From assembly GCF_021462505.1 (NCBI RefSeq), contig NZ_JAKEDV010000007.1:1-64000 (forward strand): DNA of 64,000 bases, written 5' to 3'. Under the pieces are notes generated by a model that searched no databases, was not told where the DNA came from, and worked only from the letters and a program-made list of their open reading frames with translations. The DNA is from Thermus brockianus (GTDB lineage Bacteria > Deinococcota > Deinococci > Deinococcales > Thermaceae). A program made the translations under genes and the position numbers. Below, piece after piece: positions 1-6,316 of the stretch (positions are counted from its first letter, which is position 1; each line of letters starts with the position of its first letter).

Positions 1-446
1 CCGCCTGGGAAAGGAGGCGTGGAGGGCGCTCCCCACCGCTTCCACCACCCGCCGCCCCACCATGGCCAGGTGGGCACATCGCACCCACTCTTCCCCCTTC
101 GGATCCCCATGGGAATCATCCCCTGGGCTTTCCTGCAGAGGTCCGTGGAGACGGCGCTCGTACCCCTGGTCCAGGTAGCGCTCCGCCCCCTCGGGAGGGT
201 CCAGGGGGAGGAGAAGGAAAGCGGTCAAGCCATGAAGGCTTTCCGGGGTCAGGTTCACCTCGTGGGGGAACTTCCCGTGGTCCACCAGGAGGTAGAGCTT
301 CAGGCCGTGGAAGGGGACCCGCTCCCTGGGGATAAAGATCCGGTGGTCAGGTTTTGGGCGAGGCCCAGGGCTTGGTTGTGCTTGCCTCCCCGTTCCATGG
401 CGGCCAGGGTGGGGTGGCGGATGGAGGCGTCTTGGCTTGGGGGCAT
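1..446 (-). pseudogene. decayed IS5-like transposase fragment (runs off left edge)
   Basis: On the minus strand two frames together read like the middle and end of a DDE transposase. The first, from an ATG at 446, contains QDASIRHP and GGKHNQALG, resembling the first catalytic Asp and the following GG..ALG.S.GG stretch of IS5-type enzymes. Near 345-365 the match moves to another frame, which reads GLKLYLLVDHGKFP, NLTPESLHGLTAF and, at the window edge, RRVVEAVGSALHASFPRR, like the second Asp region and the C-terminal R..VE.. segment. This frame stays open to base 1. The N-terminal part is missing and a frameshift is needed, so it should not be functional. The family is assigned by eye only. 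It marks an insertion scar beside an AT-rich polysaccharide cluster. Confidence 0.5.
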
Positions 447-565
447 CGTCTAGAGTGCAGGAGGCCGGTATGATGCGCGAAGGCATACCGGCTGCTATGG
501 TTTTCAATCCGGGGATAGGTGGCAAATGTGGGTTAATATAGCGGACGGGAGTGGGTAGGGCAAGT

Positions 566-1444
566 ATGCGTCTAGTGACCATTGGAATCCCTTTTCGTAA
601 TCCAGGTCCGTTCCTTGAGCTGGCAGTACGTTCAGTCTTCGCACAGACTTACGAAAATTGGGAGCTAATCTTGGTAGATGATGGTTCTGACGACGGGAGC
701 TACGAGCGTGCAATGGCAATACGGGACCCGAGGGTAAGGGTATTTAGAGATGGAGTCAACAAAGGTCTGCCTGCTAGGTTGAACCAGATTACTGCGTTGG
801 CGCGAGGGGAATATATTGCACGCATGGATGCCGATGATATTATGCACCCAGAACGTATAGAAAAGCAGGTGCACTACTTGGAGAGCCATCCGGAGGTGGA
901 TGGCGTAACGACGGCAGCATACCTAATGGATAGGGATAACCGATTGGTTGCCCTGTTTCCAGGGAATCAACCCTCGGTTCAAGAGGTTCTTTCACGCGGT
1001 GGGTACCTGCATGCGTCCTTGATGGCGCGGCGCAGTTGGTTTCTGGCTCACCCTTACTCGTTAGAATTTCCAAGAGCCGAAGATCGGGAGTTGTTTGTGC
1101 GAACTTATACTACATCCAAGCTTACGGTGCTGAAGGAACCGCTGTACTTTTACCGGTGGTTTGGGTTACCGCGGAGCCATGCTCTGCGAACGGGCTACCG
1201 CAGTGAAAGGAGAATTATGTGGAAGTACGGTCCCAGTTTGGTGGGATGGGGTGCCACTGCTCGGCTAGTCGTTAGATCGTGGGCAAAGGAGGGGATGGTT
1301 GTGCTTGCTGAGCTTCTGGGTAAGCAAAAGTTTTTGGAGAGGCGGGCATCTTTTGCGAAGGTTACGCCTGAGGATAGAGTTTATTTTTCCAATCTCATGG
1401 CAAGGATTATCGCAACCACTGTTCCAGGATGGGATGGCGGCTAA
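566..1444 (+). CDS. family 2 glycosyltransferase
   Basis: Likely adds a sugar from a nucleotide-sugar donor to a lipid-linked surface-polysaccharide intermediate at the inner face of the membrane. The N-terminus starts MRLVTIGIPFRN, typical of GT2 enzymes; LVDDGSDDGS follows at about residues 36-45 and the metal-binding DxD appears as DADD near residue 89. About 292 residues, normal for the family. The ATG at 566 is preferred over an upstream start at 551 because the beta-strand that opens the GT-A fold begins right after it. Codon use is markedly AT-rich compared with the rest of the window, which suggests acquisition by transfer. Donor and acceptor cannot be inferred. It is followed by a broken ligase gene and intact polysaccharide genes. 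Confidence 0.85.
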   Translation: MRLVTIGIPFRNPGPFLELAVRSVFAQTYENWELILVDDGSDDGSYERAMAIRDPRVRVFRDGVNKGLPARLNQITALARGEYIARMDADDIMHPERIEKQVHYLESHPEVDGVTTAAYLMDRDNRLVALFPGNQPSVQEVLSRGGYLHASLMARRSWFLAHPYSLEFPRAEDRELFVRTYTTSKLTVLKEPLYFYRWFGLPRSHALRTGYRSERRIMWKYGPSLVGWGATARLVVRSWAKEGMVVLAELLGKQKFLERRASFAKVTPEDRVYFSNLMARIIATTVPGWDGG

Positions 1445-1567
1445 GCAAGACCTCTTTGGATTAGACTCTTGACGGAAGAGGACAGGGGAAAGTGTTTGGC
1501 TGTTGCTGTTGATACCGAGATGAAGCCTTGTGCTCACAAAATTTCTATGTTGGGGGGGCTATAACTA

Positions 1568-2481
1568 ATGGTTGCAACTAGTGGGGTCGTGGTTGAGAGG
1601 GGGATGCTTGGTGTGTTTTTCGCTCTGGGGGTTTCTTTGTCTATTGTACGCTGGGAGCCCGCCATTTTTGATTTGGCGTTGCCTTTAGTTGTACTGTTGG
1701 GATATAAGTACTTTGTTTGGCGGACTAGCCATGTTGTGCCTTTCGTTTTGCTCGGCTTGTTCGTGCTTAGCCACCTGCCTTCTTTGTTGCTTGCTTTTGG
1801 AGGGAAGCATGGGGGACTTGTTCCCGTGGAGCGAGTGGTCTACTATACGCTTGTCACACTTTATCTGGTTTTTACTTCGTTTTTCTTCATGGGGCTAGAA
1901 AAGAAGGCTTTCATTTACTTTGGTGCAGGATATTTAGTGGGTTCCTTATCAACTTCTCTTTTGGGCATTCTCGCTTTCATAGGCGTGCCAGGCCTCTAGG
2001 GATTGCTCTGGGGAGGATCTAGGTTGGTGGGCTTTTTTAAAGACCCCAATGTGTTTGGAGCTTTTTTGTGTTCGCATATTTGTTGGATGATGGCTTCGCT
2101 TCGCGCCTGGGCTTTCAACCCTATGACCAGGATAGGTTTGGTGCTCAAGCGAAGGCGCTTTTAGCTGCTTTGAGCGATCCCTTAGGGAAGGGTCCTGGAT
2201 CGGCTGAATACCTTTTAGAATACGCTACCCATAATTCTTATGTTCGCTTAGCTTATGAAACCGGGTGGATTGGCCTTTGGCTATGGTTAGCTTTTATAGG
2301 CTTCACCATGACTAAAGCGCTTAGGTGTGCGTTGAGGCAAGGTAGTTCGCTGCATGAGATCCTAATTCGCAAGTCTTGCCGACGTTCTTGTAGAGAGCTT
2401 CGTCATAGATACGGTCCATTGGCGGCATCAGTGGCTTATGCTTGGTTTAGCATGGTCATGCTATGCGGGTCTTTTATCTGA
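1568..2481 (+). pseudogene. broken O-antigen ligase/polymerase (Wzy/WaaL-like)
   Basis: A polytopic membrane protein gene of the O-antigen ligase/polymerase superfamily with at least three lesions. Segment one (1568-1996) encodes several hydrophobic helices and stops at an in-frame TAG (1997-1999). Reading through in the same frame gives RLVGFFKDPNVFGAFL, the conserved GxFxDPNxFG region. Around 2068-2095 the match moves to another frame (RFGAQAKALL, SDPLGKGPG, HNSYVRLAYETG). Only about 60 codons separate DPN from HNSY, where intact members usually have about 150, so an internal deletion is likely. Near 2371 the match returns to the first frame, giving SFVIDTVHWRHQWLMLGLAW, the usual C-terminus. 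Very AT-rich (1861-1920 is 33% GC by hand count). Sequencing error could explain single-base shifts but not the missing segment. Confidence 0.75.
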
Positions 2482-3587
2482 TTACCCGAGCCGAGCCAGG
2501 AGGGGCCCAGATGCACCTTCTGGAGCTCCTAAGGGCTTTTCGGGGCAGGGCTGAACTGCACCTGGCCGTGGGGCAGGACCAAGAGGATTTCTTGGTGGAG
2601 GCTGCCCGGGAGCTGGGGGTGGAAACCCACCTGCTTGCTCACCTGGTCCAACCGTTAAGGCCCGTATCGGACTGGCGGGGACTTGGGGAAGTAAGGGAGT
2701 TAATCCGGAGGGTTCGCCCCCATCTAGTCCATGCCCACTCCTCCAAGGCGGGTTTCCTAGGCCGGCTTGCGGCGAAGAGTCTGGGAATAAAGAGTATCTT
2801 TACAGCCCATGGTTGGGCTTTTACTGACGGGGTGAGCCCCGCACGAAGGGCTTTAGCCCTCACCTTGGAGCGCCTGGCGGGCCGGGCTGGAGACCTCGTC
2901 CTCGCTGTGTCCGAAAGGGACCGGGAGCTTGCTCTACGTTACCGAGTGGTGCCTCCCGAAAGGATTCGCCTGGTATGGAACGGGGTTCCGGACACCCCTT
3001 TGCGGGCGAATCCAAGCCACAATCCCCCCAGGATCGTCATGGTGGGGCGCTTCGCGCCGCAAAAAGACCATGCCCTCTTGCTTAGGGCGCTTGCGGAGCT
3101 AAGGGATCTTCCATGGCGCTTAGACCTGGTGGGCCAAGGGCCTCTTTTGCCCGAAGTACAGGCCCTGGCGGAACGCTTAGGCCTGGAGCAGCGGGTCCGT
3201 TTTCTTGGGAAGCGGTTGGATGTGGACCGTATCCTGGCCGACGCGCAGGTTTTTGTCCTGGCTTCCAATTGGGAGGGCTTGCCCCTTTCCGTGTTGGAGG
3301 CCATGCGGGCAGGGCTTCCCGTGGTGGCGAGCGATGTGGGGGGGGTGCGGGAGGCTGTGCTGGAGGGCAGAACAGGTTTCCTGGTGCCCCGGGGAGATGT
3401 GACGCTTTTGCGGGAGCGCCTTGCCCTTTTGCTCCAGGACCCGAGTCTGAGGGTAGCTCTGGGGAGGGAAGGGCGAAAGAGGTATGAAGCCCACTTTACC
3501 CTGGAGAGGATGCTTCGCCAGGTTTGGGCCGCCTACGAGGAGCTTTTGGCCGCCCCTTCATCCCCTTTTCAGGGAGTTGTAGGGTAG
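2463..3587 (+). CDS. family 4 glycosyltransferase
   Basis: GT-B fold retaining glycosyltransferase, probably building the repeat unit of a cell-surface or exported polysaccharide in the cytoplasm. The N-terminal Rossmann half starts MRVFYLITRAEPGGAQMH with the GG loop common in GT4, then HAHSSKAGFLGRLAA and FTAHGWAF. The C-terminal donor domain has VGRFAPQKDH and the E-x7-E signature in EGLPLSVLEAM (about residues 275-285), followed by VVASDVGGVREAV. 374 residues, normal. The start overlaps the tail of the decayed ligase frame, and GC content rises sharply here, so this gene looks native or older than the upstream AT-rich genes. The stop is followed at once by the sugar transferase ATG. The sugar specificity is unknown. 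Confidence 0.9.
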   Translation: MRVFYLITRAEPGGAQMHLLELLRAFRGRAELHLAVGQDQEDFLVEAARELGVETHLLAHLVQPLRPVSDWRGLGEVRELIRRVRPHLVHAHSSKAGFLGRLAAKSLGIKSIFTAHGWAFTDGVSPARRALALTLERLAGRAGDLVLAVSERDRELALRYRVVPPERIRLVWNGVPDTPLRANPSHNPPRIVMVGRFAPQKDHALLLRALAELRDLPWRLDLVGQGPLLPEVQALAERLGLEQRVRFLGKRLDVDRILADAQVFVLASNWEGLPLSVLEAMRAGLPVVASDVGGVREAVLEGRTGFLVPRGDVTLLRERLALLLQDPSLRVALGREGRKRYEAHFTLERMLRQVWAAYEELLAAPSSPFQGVVG

Positions 3588-3588
3588 C

Positions 3589-4830
3589 ATGGAGGGCATG
3601 GGCGTGTTGGAGCTAAAGCTGCCCTATCGGCTTATCAAACCAAGGAGTTGGCCCAGTCCCTGGCTTGCCCTGGGTCTGCTCCCTGCGCTCTTAGGGGCCC
3701 TTGTCTTCTTTGGTCTGCCCCCTTGGAGGGGGGAGGTGGGCACGCTCGTGTTCCTTACTGTCCTCGCCCATCTCTTGGCTTTTCTCTCCACCGACCGGAT
3801 GGCCCGCTATCCGGGGAAGGAGGCCTGGGGGCTTGCGGCCTTTAACCTCTTGCTTTTTACCCTCCTTTTGGTGGCGGTTTTGGCTTTGGGGAGGCTTTAC
3901 TACTCTAGGGGTTATCTCCTGATGGCTACCCTCTTTGCCTTCCCCCTTTTGGTGTTCTACCTGACCCGTATGCCCCCTGTGCGGCTTGCCCTCGTTCCCG
4001 GTGGGGTGGCGGATTGGCTTAAGGCGCACTTCAGGGGGGAACTTCCCGTGGTCCGTCTTGATGAGGTGGAGGGGGTGGTGGCGGACCTCCATCACCTGGA
4101 CCCAAAGGCTTTGCCCTTTCTGGCGGAGGCTTCCCTGAGGGGGATACCCATCCTCCATGCGGCGAGCGTGTACGAAGGGTATACGGGTAGGGTACCCCTA
4201 GGCCCCGATTTCAACGAGGGCCTCATGGCCTTGGCGGAGACGGACCGGGGGCTATATCCGTGGTTCAAGCGGGTGTGGGAGGTGGGGCTGGTCCTTGTCC
4301 TTTCGCCCTTTCTCCTTGTCTTGGGGCTTCTCGTAGCGCTTTTGGTCTACCTGGACTTAGGCCGGCCTGTGCTTTTTGCTCAGGAGCGTGTGGGCCTGGG
4401 TGGGCGCCCTTTTAGGGCCTACAAGTTCCGCACCATGCGGGGCGCTCCGCGGGAAGGGGTGTATGCGGGTGAAGAAGAGGCCAGGATAACCCGCCTTGGC
4501 CGCTTCTTGCGGCGCTACCGGTTGGACGAGTTGCCGCAGTTCTGGAATATTTTGAAGGGGGATATGAGCCTTGTAGGCCCGAGACCGGAGCAACGGATCT
4601 TGGCGGAGGCTTACGCGAAAGAAATTCCCCTTTATCCCTTGCGCCACAGCGTCCGTCCAGGGCTTACGGGCTGGGCCCAGGTGCAGCAGGGATATGCGGA
4701 AGGGGTGGAGGGAACCCTGGTTAAGCTCAGCTACGACCTATACTACATCAAGCATCTCTCCTTTTGGCTTGACCTTCGGATTCTGGTAAAGACCCTTTGG
4801 GTTATCGGTACGGGTTTTGGGGCACGTTGA
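3589..4830 (+). CDS. polyprenyl-phosphate sugar-1-phosphate transferase (WbaP/WcaJ type)
   Basis: Starts polysaccharide synthesis by moving a sugar-1-phosphate from a UDP-sugar to undecaprenyl phosphate. The N-terminal half has about four to five membrane helices and then a soluble segment. The C-terminal bacterial sugar transferase domain (from about residue 225) has a reentrant helix, AQERVGLGGRPFRAYKFRTM, RRYRLDELPQFWNILKGDMS, VGPRPE and RPGLTGWAQV, all catalytic-core motifs. 413 residues, typical for the long WbaP/WcaJ-like group. A second ATG lies at 3601. Only one base separates it from the upstream GT4 stop, indicating an operon. As the priming enzyme it shows that the cluster assembles a lipid-linked glycan even though the ligase/polymerase gene here is broken. 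Confidence 0.9.
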   Translation: MEGMGVLELKLPYRLIKPRSWPSPWLALGLLPALLGALVFFGLPPWRGEVGTLVFLTVLAHLLAFLSTDRMARYPGKEAWGLAAFNLLLFTLLLVAVLALGRLYYSRGYLLMATLFAFPLLVFYLTRMPPVRLALVPGGVADWLKAHFRGELPVVRLDEVEGVVADLHHLDPKALPFLAEASLRGIPILHAASVYEGYTGRVPLGPDFNEGLMALAETDRGLYPWFKRVWEVGLVLVLSPFLLVLGLLVALLVYLDLGRPVLFAQERVGLGGRPFRAYKFRTMRGAPREGVYAGEEEARITRLGRFLRRYRLDELPQFWNILKGDMSLVGPRPEQRILAEAYAKEIPLYPLRHSVRPGLTGWAQVQQGYAEGVEGTLVKLSYDLYYIKHLSFWLDLRILVKTLWVIGTGFGAR

Positions 4831-4839
4831 ACTTTGGGT

Positions 4840-5652
4840 ATGAACGCAGAAGCAGAGGTGACCTTTTTAGATCTCCTCAAGGCATTGCGACGGAGTTGGT
4901 ACTGGCTCTTGGGGGGCGGTTTGCTTCTTGGGGTGCTCGTGGGGTGGGGTAGTGTTCTATTGCCACCGCGTTATGTGAGCGAGATGGCGGTGCAAGTAGC
5001 CACAAAAAAGCCTCAAGAGGGGGTTTCCTTTTTAGTAGAACCCATGCCTTTGGCGACGGAAGGGGTTTCCTTAGCTCTCCCGCGTCCGAGCCAGCTACCC
5101 TGGGGCGATTGGATTGGTGATACTTTAACTGAGGTTTTAAGCGAAAACCAAACGAAAGGGAAGTTTGATGCGGTGTATAGGAGTGGCGTACTGAGCCTGA
5201 GGGGTTTTGGTAGTACCCCCGAGGAGGCACAAAGAGAAGCCCACGAGGTCTACGAAGTTATTGAGGGGGAACTGAGGAAACGGGTAGAGGCTTTTTGGCG
5301 AAGCTATCTTCGTGGAGAGGAGATGGTGCTTCGTCAGGGGTTAGGGGAGCTAAGGGAAGCGCTTCAAGCGCTTGCGCAGAAAAATCCCGATTCTTCCATC
5401 CCCCAGCACTTCCAAGCTACAGCGACCCTTATGGAGGTGCGCATCCGCCAACTTGAAGCCTACCAGGAGGAAACGGCGTTGCATGGGTTGGTGGAGGAAA
5501 CCTTGGCCTCGAGCCTAAGCCTTCTCCAGGCAGCGCAAATCCCAGAACACCCGCAAGAGCGGTATCCCTGGCGATATGGGGTGCTAGCCACCTTAACCTT
5601 TTGGTTATTTGGAAGTCTCTTGGTCTTTACCAGAGAGCTTTTGCGGGCCTGA
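4840..5652 (+). CDS. Wzz-like chain-length/tyrosine-kinase adaptor membrane protein
   Basis: Probably controls polymer length or export of the polysaccharide. The N-terminus has EVTFLDLLKALRRSWYWLL, the Wzz-type entry motif, then a membrane helix (about residues 20-42) and PPRYVSEMAVQV at the start of the periplasmic domain. A long helical part with many Glu/Gln/Leu residues (about 120-235) fits the coiled-coil arms of this family. A second membrane helix (YGVLATLTFWLFGSLLVF) and a short FTRELLRA tail end the protein. About 270 residues with no cytoplasmic kinase domain. The ATG at 4840 is chosen over a TTG at 4834. Base composition is lower in GC than the housekeeping genes. It is the last gene of the polysaccharide cluster. 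Confidence 0.75.
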   Translation: MNAEAEVTFLDLLKALRRSWYWLLGGGLLLGVLVGWGSVLLPPRYVSEMAVQVATKKPQEGVSFLVEPMPLATEGVSLALPRPSQLPWGDWIGDTLTEVLSENQTKGKFDAVYRSGVLSLRGFGSTPEEAQREAHEVYEVIEGELRKRVEAFWRSYLRGEEMVLRQGLGELREALQALAQKNPDSSIPQHFQATATLMEVRIRQLEAYQEETALHGLVEETLASSLSLLQAAQIPEHPQERYPWRYGVLATLTFWLFGSLLVFTRELLRA

Positions 5653-5764
5653 GGTAGAGGAGGGTGAGATATCCGGGGGGGCTTATTTCTGCCTGGAAGG
5701 CTTTTTGGTGCGACACACATGGCCTTGTTTATGGGCAGGATGGGTCGCTTCCGGAAGAGGGGGT

Positions 5765-5793
5765 TTGACGGCAGGAGGGTTTTGCCCTACAAT
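5765..5793 (+). promoter_or_regulatory. sigma-A promoter of tRNA-Gln
   Basis: TTGACG (5765-5770) and TACAAT (5788-5793) are separated by exactly 17 bases, and the -10 box ends 13 bases before the first base of the tRNA. This is the best-formed -35/-10 pair I see in the window, as expected for a stable RNA gene. Confidence 0.85.
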
Positions 5794-5806
5794 CCCCCTT
5801 GGACGC

Positions 5807-5880
5807 TGGGGCGTCGTCTAATGGCAGGACAGCGGACTTTGGATCCGCCGGTCGTGGTTCGAGTCCACGCGCCCCAGCCA
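5807..5880 (+). tRNA. tRNA-Gln (anticodon TTG)
   Basis: 74 bases folding as a full cloverleaf. The acceptor stem is TGGGGCG (5807-5813) with CGCCCCA (5870-5876), giving the U1-A72 pair typical of tRNA-Gln, then discriminator G and an encoded CCA. The anticodon stem GCGGA/TCCGC encloses loop CTTTGGA with anticodon TTG, reading CAA. The T arm has GGTTCGAGTCC. It is transcribed from its own promoter just upstream and lies between the polysaccharide cluster and the pseudo-receiver gene, a typical boundary for acquired DNA. A T-rich stretch (5882-5889) follows but no clear hairpin. Confidence 0.97.
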
Positions 5881-5913
5881 AATTTTTTTCATAGATTTTT
5901 CGCACCTCTCCGG

Positions 5914-5919
5914 TAAACT
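5914..5919 (+). promoter_or_regulatory. leaderless -10 box for the pseudo-receiver gene
   Basis: TAAACT ends 6 bases before the GTG at 5926, the spacing seen repeatedly in this window for leaderless transcripts. No clear -35 box is visible. Confidence 0.5.
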
Positions 5920-5925
5920 GGCCCC

Positions 5926-6306
5926 GTGGCCACGGAGTACCCGGGACTGCTCCTATTAAGCCGCAACGAGGCGCTGCGCGCCTACGTGGAGCTTGTCCTC
6001 TCGGAATCAGGGCTCCCCCTACGTTACTTTGATTCGGCTAAGGAAGGGCTTTTTTGGCTTTTAGACCATACTCCCAAGGCCATCCTTTTAGATGAGGACT
6101 TGGACGTGGACCCCTTTGCTGTGGCGGCCCGTATCCGCCACGTTAGACGCCTTAAGGGCGTGCCCTTGGCTGTGCTCATTTCTCCGTCGGATAGGCTTCG
6201 TACCACGGCGGAAGTGGTTCGCGTGGCGCCTCTGGAGAAGCCCCTGAGCCGCGAGAAGCTTTTCCAGCTTGTGGGCGGTTCTCCCCAAGAAGGGGAGGTT
6301 GGGTAA
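5926..6306 (+). CDS. stand-alone receiver-like protein (atypical response regulator)
   Basis: A single CheY-like domain of 126 residues with no output domain. The beta-3 strand ends AILLDEDLD, with an Asp at the usual phosphorylation position (about residue 49-50). The beta-5 region has LEKPLS with the conserved Lys, and LISPS supplies the Thr/Ser position. The acidic pair normally found after beta-1 is replaced (LLLLSRNEALR), so Mg-dependent phosphorylation is doubtful and it may be a pseudo-receiver that works by protein contact. It starts with GTG at 5926, supported by TAAACT six bases upstream. PBP1A follows 10 bases after its stop. No histidine kinase is adjacent; the nearest is at 9163. 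The function is not known. Confidence 0.65.
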   Translation: MATEYPGLLLLSRNEALRAYVELVLSESGLPLRYFDSAKEGLFWLLDHTPKAILLDEDLDVDPFAVAARIRHVRRLKGVPLAVLISPSDRLRTTAEVVRVAPLEKPLSREKLFQLVGGSPQEGEVG

Positions 6307-6309
6307 ACT
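6304..6309 (+). promoter_or_regulatory. -10 box for PBP1A overlapping the upstream stop codon
   Basis: TAAACT contains the TAA stop of the preceding gene (6304-6306) and ends 7 bases before GTG 6317. This favours 6317 over the GTG at 6311 as the PBP1A start. Confidence 0.45.
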
Positions 6310-6316
6310 GGTGGGC

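Noticed and set aside
19-453. Plus-strand 144-residue frame at the left edge
   Set aside because: No recognisable features; the minus strand shows transposase-like segments in two frames.
1445-1567. Possible small gene between the GT2 and the ligase remnant
   Set aside because: Short frames with stops in all readings and no ribosome site; only AT-rich spacer is visible.
5719-5916. Small plus-strand frame overlapping the tRNA
   Set aside because: It runs through the tRNA promoter and the tRNA-Gln gene itself.
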